Assembly: GCA_944376715.1 (NCBI GenBank)
Contig: CALWDO010000003.1
Coordinates: 1-64,000, forward strand
Length of the DNA stretch: 64,000 nucleotides
Source of the DNA: an uncultured Lachnoclostridium sp.
GTDB taxonomy: Bacteria; Bacillota; Clostridia; Lachnospirales; Lachnospiraceae
Direction of reading: 5' to 3'
In this document: one piece after another, positions 42,520 to 51,504 of the stretch
Numbering within the stretch: position 1 is the stretch's first letter
How the letters are laid out: every line of letters begins with the position of its first letter
Program-made: the position numbers and the translations under genes
The notes under the pieces: generated by a model
Told to the model about the DNA's origin: nothing
Database searches by the model: none
Seen by the model: only the letters and a program-made list of their open reading frames with translations

Positions 42520-43002
42520 TTACAGTCGCTTCATAAGCATCCATTCGTCGATCCCCGCCCGGATCAAATCCGGAATCAGGACAACAGGCTTGAAGCCCTT
42601 GCGCTGATAGAGCGCTTTCGCTCTCGGGTTGAAATGTGATACGCAGATAAAGCATTTATCAAAACCCGTCCGCACACAAATCTCCTGAAAGACGTCGATC
42701 AGACGGCTCCCGATAGCCTGTCTCCGGTAACCGTCCTTCACTCCCAACAGAGCCAGATAAGGGAATTCGCCAAACATCCCCTTCAGTTCATAGACCATGA
42801 CGCCTACGATCTCGCCCGAGCCAGTCTGAGCCGCGATCACATGGCCCTCGTCCAGAGGACCATACAGCATCTCTTTCAGGAACTCCGTACCTTTAAAATA
42901 CCGGTCATATAAAGTGCTGTTTTCAAATACCTTTGCACATTCATCCTGCATGTCCGGCGTAGCCTGTACAAAACGGACGCTTCGTTCGTATTTCAGCGAC
43001 AT
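42520..43002 (-). CDS. GNAT family N-acetyltransferase
   Basis: The 160-residue protein has the GNAT acetyl-CoA loop in GVKDGYRRQAIGSRLIDVFQE (near 100) preceded by FGEFPYLALLGV, and ends in a typical FNPRAKALYQRKGFKPVVL beta5-beta6 region. Substrate unknown. It lies between the branched-chain aminotransferase gene (20 bases) and the polyamine operon. Spermidine acetylation is possible by context but has no sequence support. Confidence 0.88.
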   Translation of the reverse strand: MSLKYERSVRFVQATPDMQDECAKVFENSTLYDRYFKGTEFLKEMLYGPLDEGHVIAAQTGSGEIVGVMVYELKGMFGEFPYLALLGVKDGYRRQAIGSRLIDVFQEICVRTGFDKCFICVSHFNPRAKALYQRKGFKPVVLIPDLIRAGIDEWMLMKRL

Positions 43003-43022
43003 CCTGATCCCTCCGCAAACGA

Positions 43023-44048
43023 TTACAGAATCTCCTTAATCCATCCTTCCGGCGCTTCGATGCGGCCCATCTGGATACCTGTCAGGGTATCATACAGTTT
43101 CTTCGTGATCGGACCCATATCTTCCATACCGCTGGGCAGGCAGATCTCCTCGTCGTGATCCACGATCTTTCCTACCGGAGAAATCACGGCTGCGGTTCCG
43201 CACAGGCCGCACTCCGCGAAATCTTTCAGCTCTTCTTTCGCGATCGGGCGCTCTTCCACTTCCAGGCCCAGATAATCTTTTGCTACCACCATCAGAGAAC
43301 GACGGGTAATAGAAGGAAGAATACTGCCTGACTTGGGCGTCACGACTTTTCCATCTTTGGTGACAAAGATAAAGTTCGCTCCTCCGGTCTCTTCTACGTA
43401 CTTTCTGGAAGCCGGATCCAGATACATATTCTCATCGAAGCCTTTGTTATGTGCGTCCACAATATTATGAAGACTCATGGCATAGTTCAGGCCGGCTTTG
43501 ATGTCACCGGTTCCATGAGGAGCCGCGCGGTCCACATCCGATACACGGATTGTAATCGGCTTTACGCCGCCCTTAAAATACGGTCCCACCGGAGTCGTAA
43601 ACACACGGAACTGATATTCATTCGCCGGCTTCACACCGATAATAGAGTCTATACCGAACATAAACGGACGAATGTACAGCGTCGCTCCGCTTCCGTAAGG
43701 AGGCACATACGCCGCATTCGCCTTTACAGTCTGCACTACAGCGTCAACAAACTTATCCTGCGGATACACCGGCATCTCCAGCCGCTTGCAGGAATCTTCC
43801 ATACGCTGTGCGTTCAGATCCGGACGGAATGTAACGATCCTGCCGTCTTCCGTCGTATAAGCTTTCATTCCCTCAAAACAGGTCTGCGCATACTGAAGCA
43901 CGCACGCGCACTCGCTCATGGTGATCATCGGGTCGTCAATCAGCGCGCCCTCATCCCATGCTCCATTTTTGTAATTGGCGACAAATCTCTTATCTGTATC
44001 TACATAATTAAATCCGAGACTGCCCCAGTCGATGTTTTTCTTTTCCAT
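43023..44048 (-). CDS. ilvE: Branched-chain amino acid aminotransferase
   Basis: This fold-type IV PLP transaminase exchanges amino groups between glutamate and the keto acids of leucine, isoleucine and valine. The 341-residue protein (ATG 44048 after AAGGAAG) has CFEGMKAYTTEDGRIVTFRPD, RPFMFGID, the PLP lysine in GTGDIKAGLNYA (near 190), YVEETGGANFIF and AECGLCGTAAVISPVGKI. A further in-frame ATG at 44069 lacks a ribosome site. Confidence 0.95.
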   Translation of the reverse strand: MEKKNIDWGSLGFNYVDTDKRFVANYKNGAWDEGALIDDPMITMSECACVLQYAQTCFEGMKAYTTEDGRIVTFRPDLNAQRMEDSCKRLEMPVYPQDKFVDAVVQTVKANAAYVPPYGSGATLYIRPFMFGIDSIIGVKPANEYQFRVFTTPVGPYFKGGVKPITIRVSDVDRAAPHGTGDIKAGLNYAMSLHNIVDAHNKGFDENMYLDPASRKYVEETGGANFIFVTKDGKVVTPKSGSILPSITRRSLMVVAKDYLGLEVEERPIAKEELKDFAECGLCGTAAVISPVGKIVDHDEEICLPSGMEDMGPITKKLYDTLTGIQMGRIEAPEGWIKEIL

Positions 44049-44129
44049 CCTGACTGCTTCCTTTCCCATTGCATTTTTGTGTCTGCGATGACTTATTTTG
44101 TTTCATCATACGCCTTTCCCAAAAATGTG

Positions 44130-45548
44130 TCAAGATCTCCTGCTTTTCTCATAATCTTTCAGGGAAGCGACCGCTTCTGACGCAAGAGGCAGGATCGCCG
44201 TCATGTTGAAGATTGTCATCAATCCCACGCCCACATCGCCCAGATCCCATACAAATGTATACGCGGCCAATCCTCCCACAAACAGCATCACCAGAGCAAA
44301 TATTTTATAAATAGTCTGGGCGTCCCAGCGGTCTCCGAACAGATAGGCCACATTAGGTCTCGCATAGAACAGGATGCCAATAAAAGTAGAAAAACTGAAC
44401 AGCCACAGGATTAAAGCGATAAATACACCTCCCGCCTCTCCCAGGTGATGGTTCATAGCCGCCTGAAGAAGATCCATGCCGGAAAGCCCGCTTGTCAGTT
44501 CTTCCGGCGCCAGTAACATAATCATGGCTGTACAACTGCAGATCAGGATCGTGTCGATAAACACACCCAGAGCCTGCAAGAGTCCTTCCTTTGCCGGGTG
44601 GCTGATATCCGCCGCGGCAGCCGCACAGGGCGCGGAACCGGAACCCGCCTCATTGGAAAACAGCCCCCGCTTCGCGCCGTTCATGATCACGGCCCCCAGG
44701 CCGCCGACCGCCACCTGACGGATACCGAACGCTTCCGAAAAAATTCTCTGAAAAACAGCGGGCAGCAGTCCTGCGTTCTTTACGATGATAAATACTGTGA
44801 TCAGCAAATATAAAACGGCCATAACCGGAACCATAATATCCAGAACCTTTACCGTAGCATTTTTTCTCAAAACGATCACCGCGGCCACAGCTACCAGCGC
44901 TGCCGTCGTATAAAGAGGAGGAATCTGAAAAGCATTTTCAAAGGCGGAAGACACTGAATTCCCGATCACCTGACTGATCCCTCCCCAGCAGATAAGTCCG
45001 GACAGCGCAAACAGCACGGCGATCACCGGTTTTCTTCCTTTTTCTCTCTTTCTGTTGAAAAAACGATCAATATAGTAAGCCGGGCCGCCGCGCCATCCTC
45101 CATAGAGCGGATCCTTTTCTTTATATATCTGCGCCAAGGTAGCCTCTATAAAAGCGGTTGATGAACCTACCAGAGCCGTGACCCACATCCAGAACACGGC
45201 GCCGGCGCCGCCGGCAGAGATCGCCGCCACTACGCCTACCAGATTGCCCATTCCTACACGGGTGGCCGTGGAGACAATCAGAGCCTGGACTCCCGAGATC
45301 GCTCCTTCCTGGGATACGTTTTTCTTCTCAGCGGCGATTCTCAGCATTTCCGGGAACAGCCGCACCGGGAGGGCTCTGGTCCTCACAGTAAAATAGATCC
45401 CGGCCGGAATCAGAATGATTACCAGCAGGGACAGCCCCAGCGTGCTTCCGCCCGGCAGGGGTATCGTGATCAGATCTCCCCATAAAAGGTTATACACTGT
45501 TTGAATCAATGTCACAAACAGCCGTCCCAATGATTCTATAATATCCAT
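44130..45548 (-). CDS. Alanine/glycine:cation symporter (AGCS family)
   Basis: This sodium- or proton-coupled amino-acid importer has 472 residues and about eleven membrane segments. AGCS signatures are ALIVSTATRVGMGNLVGVVA, FWMWVTALVGSSTAFIEATLAQIYK, GGPAYYIDRF and GAKRGLFSNEAGSGSAPCAAAA. The ATG at 45548 (after GAGAGGA) gives MDIIESLGRLFVTLIQTVYN. The frame is open for 150 more codons upstream, but these run through the promoter region and into nifJ and are not plausible. Alanine or glycine is the usual substrate. Confidence 0.94.
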   Translation of the reverse strand: MDIIESLGRLFVTLIQTVYNLLWGDLITIPLPGGSTLGLSLLVIILIPAGIYFTVRTRALPVRLFPEMLRIAAEKKNVSQEGAISGVQALIVSTATRVGMGNLVGVVAAISAGGAGAVFWMWVTALVGSSTAFIEATLAQIYKEKDPLYGGWRGGPAYYIDRFFNRKREKGRKPVIAVLFALSGLICWGGISQVIGNSVSSAFENAFQIPPLYTTAALVAVAAVIVLRKNATVKVLDIMVPVMAVLYLLITVFIIVKNAGLLPAVFQRIFSEAFGIRQVAVGGLGAVIMNGAKRGLFSNEAGSGSAPCAAAAADISHPAKEGLLQALGVFIDTILICSCTAMIMLLAPEELTSGLSGMDLLQAAMNHHLGEAGGVFIALILWLFSFSTFIGILFYARPNVAYLFGDRWDAQTIYKIFALVMLFVGGLAAYTFVWDLGDVGVGLMTIFNMTAILPLASEAVASLKDYEKSRRS

Positions 45549-45624
45549 TTTTATTATCCTCTCTTCCCCGCATAACCGTTTCCGGACCCGTCCCCGGAAA
45601 ACAGCTTGTATTCTTTCTTCCTGT

Positions 45625-45653
45625 AGTATATAGTAAAAAATACAATCTGTAAA
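45625..45653 (-). promoter_or_regulatory. Promoter of the AGCS symporter gene
   Basis: On the minus strand TTTACA (45648-45653), a 17-base spacer and TATACT (45625-45630), about 75 bases upstream of the start codon. Confidence 0.8.
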
Positions 45654-45721
45654 ATTGATATATAAAATAAATGGCATCGATTTTTTCGATATCAAGAGGA
45701 AGTATCTATGGATATTCAGAC

Positions 45722-45755
45722 AAAATGGAGGACGGCATACGCCGCCCTCCATTTT
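45722..45755. terminator. Intrinsic terminator after nifJ
   Basis: On the minus strand arms AAAATGGAGGGCGGC and GCCGTCCTCCATTTT form a long, nearly perfect hairpin with one G-T wobble. It lies 15 bases after the nifJ stop and looks functional on both strands. Confidence 0.9.
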
Positions 45756-45769
45756 ATATATCAGAACAA

Positions 45770-48700
45770 TTATTCTGCTCCGTAGAGAGATTTCAGTTTG
45801 TTCAGATAGTTGTATCTTGCTTTTGCCTCGCTCTCGTTCTTCGCGAAGAGTTTTGCAGCTCTTTCCGGATTTGCACGTTTCAGAGAATTGTAACGTACCT
45901 CTCCATCCAGGAACTCCTGATAATCTCCGGTCGGCTCCTTGGAATCCAGGGAGAACGCATCCTTGCCTTCTGCCGCAAGAGCCGGGTTGAAGCGGAAGCA
46001 ATGCCAGTAACCGGCCTTAACTGCCAGCTCTTCCTCAGTCTGAGCTTTCGCCATACCTTTCTTGATACCATGGTTGATACACGGAGCGTAAGCAATGATC
46101 AGGGACGGTCCCGGATATGCCTCTGCCTCTGCGATCGCCTTCACGCACTGATTGAAGTCAGCGCCCATGGAAATCTGTGCCACATATACATAACCATAGC
46201 TCATAGCGATGGAAGCCAGGTCTTTCTTCTTCACATCTTTACCGCCTGCAGCAAACTGTGCAACTGCACCGGTCGGTGTTGCCTTGGAAGCCTGTCCGCC
46301 TGTATTGGAGTAAACCTCGGTATCAAATACCATCACGTTGATATCTTTGCCGGAAGCCAGCACATGGTCTACGCCGCCGAATCCGATATCATATGCCCAT
46401 CCGTCGCCGCCGAATACCCACTGGGATTTCTTAGCGAGGAATTCTTTCTGTTTCAGGATCTCCTGAGCCTTTTCGCATCCGCATGCTTCCAGAGCAGCTA
46501 CAAGTTTGTCCGTAGCCGTTCCGTTGGTAGCGCCTACTCCGTAGGTATCCAGCCATTCCTGACCAGCTGCCGCTACGTCAGCATTTCCGGAATTTGCAAC
46601 CAGGTCTTCTACTTTCGCTTTCAGGCCGCCGCGTACTGCATCCTGTGCCAGCAGCATACCATAACCAAACTCAGCCGCATCCTCGAACAGAGAGTTGGAC
46701 CATGCCGGACCCTGTCCCTTCTGGTTCACGGTGTACGGAGTGGACGGTGAAGAGTTGCCCCAGATAGAGGAACATCCGGTCGCGTTCGCAATATACATTC
46801 TGTCACCGAACAGCTGGGTGATCAGTTTTGCGTAAGGAGTCTCGCCGCAGCCTGCGCATGCGCCTGAGAACTCAAGCAGCGGAGTCTTGAACTGAGAACC
46901 TTTGACTGTCGTCTCTTTGAATTTCGCAATCACATCTGCTTTCTCCGGCAGAGTTACCGCATAATCGAATCCAACCCGAACGCCCTGATTTGCTTCCATG
47001 TTGGCCATCTCGATTGCTTTTGCACCCTTCTTGCCCGGGCAGACATTTACACAGGAACCGCATCCGGTACAATCCAGTGCGGATACTACGATTGCAAACT
47101 TCTTGTCCGGCATACCGGTCATATCCAGCATCTTCATGCCTTCCGGAGCTGCAGCTGCTTCTTCCGCAGTCATAGCAACCGGGCGGATAACTGCATGCGG
47201 GCACACATAAGAACATCTGTTGCACTGGATACAGTTTTCCGGATTCCATACCGGGATATTCACTGCGATACCACGTTTCTCATATGCGGAAGTACCGGAC
47301 GGAGTCGTACCGTCTACGTAATCCATGAACGCGGATACCGGCAGGCTGTTGCCTTCCTGAGCGGACACTTTGGACTGAATATTGTTAACAAAGTCCACGG
47401 CATCCTTTCTTCCGCCTTCTGCATGGGTCATATCCAGGCCTTCGTCAGCTGCATTCTTCCAGCTCTCCGGAACCTGAACTTCTACTACTTCTTTCGCGCC
47501 GGCATCAATAGCAGCCCAGTTCTTCTGAACCACATCGTCGCCCTTACGTCCGTAAGTAGCTTTTGCAGCAGCTTTCATCAGCTCGATCGCCTTATCCTCC
47601 GGGATAATACCGGTCAGTTTGAAGAATGCGGACTGCAGAATAGTGTTGATACGAGTCGGTCCCATACCGGTCTCGATACCGATCTTCACACCGTCAATGG
47701 TATAGAATTTAATATTGTGGTTTGCGATAAACGCTTTTACCTGTCCCGGAAGGTGTTTCTCCAGTCCTTCCATATCCCACGGGCAGTTCAGAAGGAAGGT
47801 TCCTCCGTCCACCAGCTCCTGTACCATATTATACTTGCGGATATAGGACGGATTGTGGCATGCCACGAAATCTGCCTTATGGATCAGGTATGTAGATTTA
47901 ATCGGTTTCTTACCGAAACGAAGGTGGGACATGGTCACACCGCCGGACTTCTTGGAGTCGTAATCGAAGTATGCCTGTGCATACATATCGGTATTGTCGC
48001 CGATGATCTTGATGGAGTTCTTGTTTGCTCCAACGGTACCGTCTGCGCCCAGACCCCAGAACTTACAGTTGGTGGTTCCTTCCGGAGTGGTAACCAGCGG
48101 AGCGCCGGTCTCCAGAGACAGGTTGGTCACATCATCTACGATACCAATCGTGAATTTCTGTTTGGTTGTATTGTTATATACGGCCACGATCTGTGCAGGA
48201 GTCGTATCCTTGGAACCCAGTCCGTAACGTCCGGTAAATACCGGCGTATCATGGAACTTCGTTCCTTTCAGAGCAGCTACTACATCCAGGTACAGCGGCT
48301 CGCCAAGAGCGCCCGGCTCTTTCGTCCTGTCAAGAACCGTGATCTGTTTTACAGTCTCCGGAATGGCTGCAACCAGAGCCTCTGCACAGAACGGTCTGTA
48401 AAGACGTACTTTTACAACGCCGACCTTTTCGCCTGCTGCCATCAGATAATCGATGGTTTCTTCAATCGTATCGCATACAGAGCCCATCGCGATGATTACT
48501 CTGTCAGCATCAGCAGCTCCGTAGTAGTTGAACAGCTTATAATCCGTTCCGATCTTCGCATTTACTTTGTCCATATATTCCTGAACAATCGCCGGCATTG
48601 CATCATAGTACTGGTTGCATGCCTCACGTGCCTGGAAGAAGATATCCGGGTTCTGAGCAGATCCTCTTTCCACCGGATGATTCGGATTCAGAGCGTCTTT

Positions 48701-49312
48701 TCTGAATGCATCGATGGCGTCCATGTCCACCATATCTTTCAGATCCTCATAGTCCCAGGTCTCGATCTTCTGGATCTCATGGGAAGTACGGAATCCGTCA
48801 AAGAAATTGATGAACGGAAGACGTCCTTTGATTGCCGCACAGTGAGCAACCGGAGTCAGGTCCATAACTTCCTGAACGCTGGACTCGCAGAGCATTGCAG
48901 CTCCGGTCTGACGACAGGCATATACGTCGGAATGATCTCCAAAGATCGACAGCGCATGGCTTGCAAGCGCACGTGCAGATACGTTGAATACGCCCGGAAG
49001 TCTCTCACCAGCGATCTTGTACAGGTTCGGGATCATCAGAAGAAGACCCTGGGAAGCTGTAAACGTCGTCGTAAGGGCTCCTGCTGCCAGAGAACCGTGT
49101 ACGGCTCCTGCTGCGCCCGCCTCGGACTGCATCTCAGTTACATGAACCGTCTGTCCGAAGATGTTGGTCCTTCCCTGAGTCGCCCATTCATCAGTTGCTT
49201 CTGCCATAACGGATGAAGGTGTGATAGGATAGATCGCTGCCACGTCAGAGTACGCGTAAGACGCATGAGCGGCCGCATGATTACCATCCATGGTTTTCAT
49301 TTTTCTAGCCAT
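45770..49312 (-). CDS. nifJ: Pyruvate:ferredoxin (flavodoxin) oxidoreductase
   Basis: This oxygen-sensitive enzyme turns pyruvate plus CoA into acetyl-CoA, CO2 and reduced ferredoxin, the core of anaerobic energy metabolism. The 1180-residue single-chain protein has domains in the usual order. The TPP/pyrimidine-binding domain comes first (MDGNHAAAHASYAYSDVAAIYPITPSS). Domains II-III follow, then the 2[4Fe-4S] domain (CIQCNRCSYVCP and CTGCGSCVNVCP, about 690-760). The C-terminal TPP domain has FSGACAGCGETPYAKL, GGDGWAYDIGFGG and a late proximal-cluster cysteine. It is monocistronic with AAGGAGG before ATG. Confidence 0.97.
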   Translation of the reverse strand: MARKMKTMDGNHAAAHASYAYSDVAAIYPITPSSVMAEATDEWATQGRTNIFGQTVHVTEMQSEAGAAGAVHGSLAAGALTTTFTASQGLLLMIPNLYKIAGERLPGVFNVSARALASHALSIFGDHSDVYACRQTGAAMLCESSVQEVMDLTPVAHCAAIKGRLPFINFFDGFRTSHEIQKIETWDYEDLKDMVDMDAIDAFRKDALNPNHPVERGSAQNPDIFFQAREACNQYYDAMPAIVQEYMDKVNAKIGTDYKLFNYYGAADADRVIIAMGSVCDTIEETIDYLMAAGEKVGVVKVRLYRPFCAEALVAAIPETVKQITVLDRTKEPGALGEPLYLDVVAALKGTKFHDTPVFTGRYGLGSKDTTPAQIVAVYNNTTKQKFTIGIVDDVTNLSLETGAPLVTTPEGTTNCKFWGLGADGTVGANKNSIKIIGDNTDMYAQAYFDYDSKKSGGVTMSHLRFGKKPIKSTYLIHKADFVACHNPSYIRKYNMVQELVDGGTFLLNCPWDMEGLEKHLPGQVKAFIANHNIKFYTIDGVKIGIETGMGPTRINTILQSAFFKLTGIIPEDKAIELMKAAAKATYGRKGDDVVQKNWAAIDAGAKEVVEVQVPESWKNAADEGLDMTHAEGGRKDAVDFVNNIQSKVSAQEGNSLPVSAFMDYVDGTTPSGTSAYEKRGIAVNIPVWNPENCIQCNRCSYVCPHAVIRPVAMTAEEAAAAPEGMKMLDMTGMPDKKFAIVVSALDCTGCGSCVNVCPGKKGAKAIEMANMEANQGVRVGFDYAVTLPEKADVIAKFKETTVKGSQFKTPLLEFSGACAGCGETPYAKLITQLFGDRMYIANATGCSSIWGNSSPSTPYTVNQKGQGPAWSNSLFEDAAEFGYGMLLAQDAVRGGLKAKVEDLVANSGNADVAAAGQEWLDTYGVGATNGTATDKLVAALEACGCEKAQEILKQKEFLAKKSQWVFGGDGWAYDIGFGGVDHVLASGKDINVMVFDTEVYSNTGGQASKATPTGAVAQFAAGGKDVKKKDLASIAMSYGYVYVAQISMGADFNQCVKAIAEAEAYPGPSLIIAYAPCINHGIKKGMAKAQTEEELAVKAGYWHCFRFNPALAAEGKDAFSLDSKEPTGDYQEFLDGEVRYNSLKRANPERAAKLFAKNESEAKARYNYLNKLKSLYGAE

Positions 49313-49382
49313 TTTTGTAATTCCTCCTTGTACAAATCAATAAGACCCTTTTATATAAATTTAGTTCTTATCATTCGGATTC

Positions 49383-49411
49383 ATTCTATCACATCTTATA
49401 GAGATTGTCCA
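49383..49411 (-). promoter_or_regulatory. nifJ promoter
   Basis: On the minus strand TGGACA (49406-49411), a 17-base spacer and TAGAAT (49383-49388), about 70 bases upstream of the nifJ start. Confidence 0.75.
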
Positions 49412-49471
49412 TTTTGTATTTGATTTTTTTGTTCCTGTTTTACATGAATTTTACAATTTTTTTCATAAGTA

Positions 49472-49499
49472 TTGACTCAGCCGTAAATAGTATGATAGC
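49472..49499 (+). promoter_or_regulatory. Probable promoter of the structured RNA / pit transcript
   Basis: TTGACT (49472-49477) is clear, but the best -10-like hexamer TATGAT (49491-49496) is only 13 bases away. A more usual distance would use ATAGCA at 49494-49499. The exact -10 box is therefore uncertain. Confidence 0.5.
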
Positions 49500-49641
49500 A
49501 TGAGGGCGCTGGGATAAGCGGTGGAGTCTGTCATAGGGAGTTCTTTCTTCCTATTTATTCGCAGTAAAGAGGTGCTTTCGGGAATGTTTTGAGATTTCCC
49601 TGAATTGCAGGGCGGAACCTACCGAAGGTCCCGCCTTTTTT
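49500..49641 (+). ncRNA. Candidate structured RNA upstream of the phosphate transporter
   Basis: A stretch of about 140 bases without a reading frame contains several short hairpins: CGCT/AGCG, ATAGG/CCTAT, AAAG/CTTT and GGGAAAT-type arms around 49580-49600. It ends in a strong intrinsic terminator about 60 bases before pit. It may be a 6S-type or other stand-alone RNA, or a leader that attenuates pit. I cannot assign a class by eye. Confidence 0.5.
49610..49641 (+). terminator. Intrinsic terminator before pit
   Basis: Arms GGCGGAACCT and AGGTCCCGCC with an ACCGA loop are followed by six T residues. Confidence 0.85.
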
Positions 49642-49703
49642 CTGTCTTTTAGGGAATAATAAAGGCAAAATTTAAAACAAAAGGATATACACGGGTAAAA
49701 TTT

Positions 49704-50756
49704 ATGGATGTATCATTTTCGTACTTTATTCACGGCATGGCTTCCAATCCCATGCTTCTCATCACAGTCCTTCTCACACTGGGCGTGATCTTTGTCAACG
49801 GCTGGACCGATGCTCCGAATGCTATCGCCACCTGTGTCACCACCCGGTGCATGAAACCCCGCTCGGCAATTCTCATGAGCGCGGTCTTCAACTTTCTCGG
49901 CGTGCTGGTTATGACACATATTAACAGTTCCGTGGCTTCTACCATCAGTAATATGGTAGATTTTGGCGGCAACACCGGCAATGCCCTGATCGCCTTATGT
50001 GCAGCTCTGTTTTCTATCGTTGTGTACAGTGTAGGCGCTTCTTACTTTGGCATACCTACCAGCGAAAGCCACAGCCTGATAGCAGGTCTCTCCGGCGCTG
50101 CCATCGCCGTGCAGAGCAGTATCGACGGCATTAATATGGACGAGTGGGTCAAAGTTCTTTACGGCCTGGTGCTCAGTCTTGCACTGGGATTTATCAGCGG
50201 CTGGGTAATCTGCAAACTGCTTTCTGTGATTTGTTCCGGAATGGATCGGCGAAAAACAAACGGTTTCTTTACCGGAGCTCAAATCTTTGGCGCTGCAGCC
50301 ATGAGTTTCATGCACGGCGCTCAGGACGGGCAGAAATTCATCGGCGTTCTTTTCCTTGGCGTAGCCTTCTGCAACGGTCAAAACAGCGTAGCCGGCGCCA
50401 CTATCCCTGTCTGGCTTATGCTGCTGTGCAGTACGGTCATGGGCGTTGGTACCAGCGTAGGCGGCGAAAAGATTATTAAATCTGTAGGAATGGATATGGT
50501 GAAACTGGAAAAATACCAGGGATTTTCAGCTGACCTGTCAGCGGCATTCTGCCTTTTACTTTCAAGCCTTTTTGGCATTCCGGTATCTACTACCCATACC
50601 AAAACGAGCGCCATCATGGGCGTCGGAGCGGTAAAAAGGCTTTCTGCTATTAACTTTGGAGTAGTAAAAGACATGATGCTCACCTGGATCTTTACATTCC
50701 CCGGCTGCGGGCTGATCAGTTTCCTTATGGCTAAATTGTTCATGTTTATTTTCTGA
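49704..50756 (+). CDS. pit: Inorganic phosphate transporter, PiT family
   Basis: This low-affinity phosphate permease has 350 residues and about ten membrane segments. The two inverted PiT signatures are visible: FVNGWTDAPNAIATCVTTRCMKP near 31 (GxxDxxNA type), and the later repeat AMSFMHGAQDGQKFIGVLF near 200. SHSLIAGLSGAAIA and VSTTHTKTSAIMGVG also fit. The next gene encodes the DUF47/PhoU-like partner, a frequent pairing. The ribosome site before ATG 49704 is weak. Confidence 0.95.
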   Translation: MDVSFSYFIHGMASNPMLLITVLLTLGVIFVNGWTDAPNAIATCVTTRCMKPRSAILMSAVFNFLGVLVMTHINSSVASTISNMVDFGGNTGNALIALCAALFSIVVYSVGASYFGIPTSESHSLIAGLSGAAIAVQSSIDGINMDEWVKVLYGLVLSLALGFISGWVICKLLSVICSGMDRRKTNGFFTGAQIFGAAAMSFMHGAQDGQKFIGVLFLGVAFCNGQNSVAGATIPVWLMLLCSTVMGVGTSVGGEKIIKSVGMDMVKLEKYQGFSADLSAAFCLLLSSLFGIPVSTTHTKTSAIMGVGAVKRLSAINFGVVKDMMLTWIFTFPGCGLISFLMAKLFMFIF

Positions 50757-50805
50757 TTTTCATAATCGAACCAGAAATTATTTACAATACGAAAAGGAGA
50801 TTCCT

Positions 50806-51429
50806 ATGTCAAAGAAACAAGATTCTTTTTATTTTGAAAATTTTAAATCCTGTACGGAGCATGCCTGTAAAGCTGCTCATCTCTTGGAAAAAATCATGCG
50901 GGAATTCAATCCAGGCGCATTGGAGCAGAGCCTCGAAGACATGCACCGGATAGAGCATGGCGCAGACGAGAAAAAACATGAAATTCTGAATGTATTGGCA
51001 AAAGCTTTTATCACGCCTATTGACCGGGAAGATATCCTGCTGCTCAGTCAAAGCATCGATGATATGGTAGATAAGGTAGAGGACGTCCTGCTCAGAATCT
51101 ATTGCAACAACGTACAGAATATCCGCCCGGAAGCTCTGCAGGTTATGGACGTTATCGTCCGCTGCTGCGAAGAAGTGCAGCGTCTGATCGAAGAATTTCC
51201 CAACTTCCGGCGTTCCAAAACGCTTCGCGAATATATCATCCATGTCAATACCATGGAAGAGGAAGCCGATCAGCTGTTCATCACCAACCTGCACCAGCTC
51301 CACACCACCTGTACTGATCCGATTGAGATCATCAGCTGGCGCGAGATCTATATCTATCTGGAGCACTGCGCGGACGCCTGCGAGCAGGTAGCCGGCGTAG
51401 TAGAAAGTGTCGTAATAAAAAATACCTAA
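50806..51429 (+). CDS. DUF47 (PhoU-like) phosphate transport accessory protein
   Basis: This 207-residue, all-helical protein shows the DUF47 patterns MHRIEHGADEKKHEILNVLAK, FITPIDREDILLLSQSIDDMVDKVEDV, MEEEADQLFITNLH and YLEHCADACEQVAGVVE. The E/DxxxD metal-binding helices are those of PhoU-type proteins. It is thought to modulate PiT activity. It lies 49 bases after pit with an AAGGAGA ribosome site, so both form one operon. Confidence 0.93.
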   Translation: MSKKQDSFYFENFKSCTEHACKAAHLLEKIMREFNPGALEQSLEDMHRIEHGADEKKHEILNVLAKAFITPIDREDILLLSQSIDDMVDKVEDVLLRIYCNNVQNIRPEALQVMDVIVRCCEEVQRLIEEFPNFRRSKTLREYIIHVNTMEEEADQLFITNLHQLHTTCTDPIEIISWREIYIYLEHCADACEQVAGVVESVVIKNT

Positions 51430-51440
51430 GCGCACAACAA

Positions 51441-51490
51441 ACGGGGCTGTCCACTCTCAAATTTTGAGTTCAACAGCCCCGTTTCATTTT
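51441..51490. terminator. Bidirectional terminator between the DUF47 gene and dhaL
   Basis: Arms ACGGGGCTGT and ACAGCCCCGT enclose a second inner hairpin (CTCAAA/TTTGAG), with T-rich flanks on both strands. It separates the convergent operons. Confidence 0.9.
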
Positions 51491-51504
51491 ATTAAATTTA
51501 TAAA

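Noticed and set aside
45549..46001. 150-codon N-terminal extension of the alanine symporter
   Set aside because: It crosses the symporter promoter and the nifJ terminator and overlaps nifJ. The family N-terminus begins at the ATG 45548 behind a good ribosome site.
47195..49216. Long open frame (673 codons) on the plus strand opposite nifJ
   Set aside because: It mirrors the codon pattern of nifJ, has no ribosome site or recognisable domain, and nifJ itself is certain. The same applies to long antisense frames opposite topA, rnjA, mtaB, thiI and the cysteine desulfurase.
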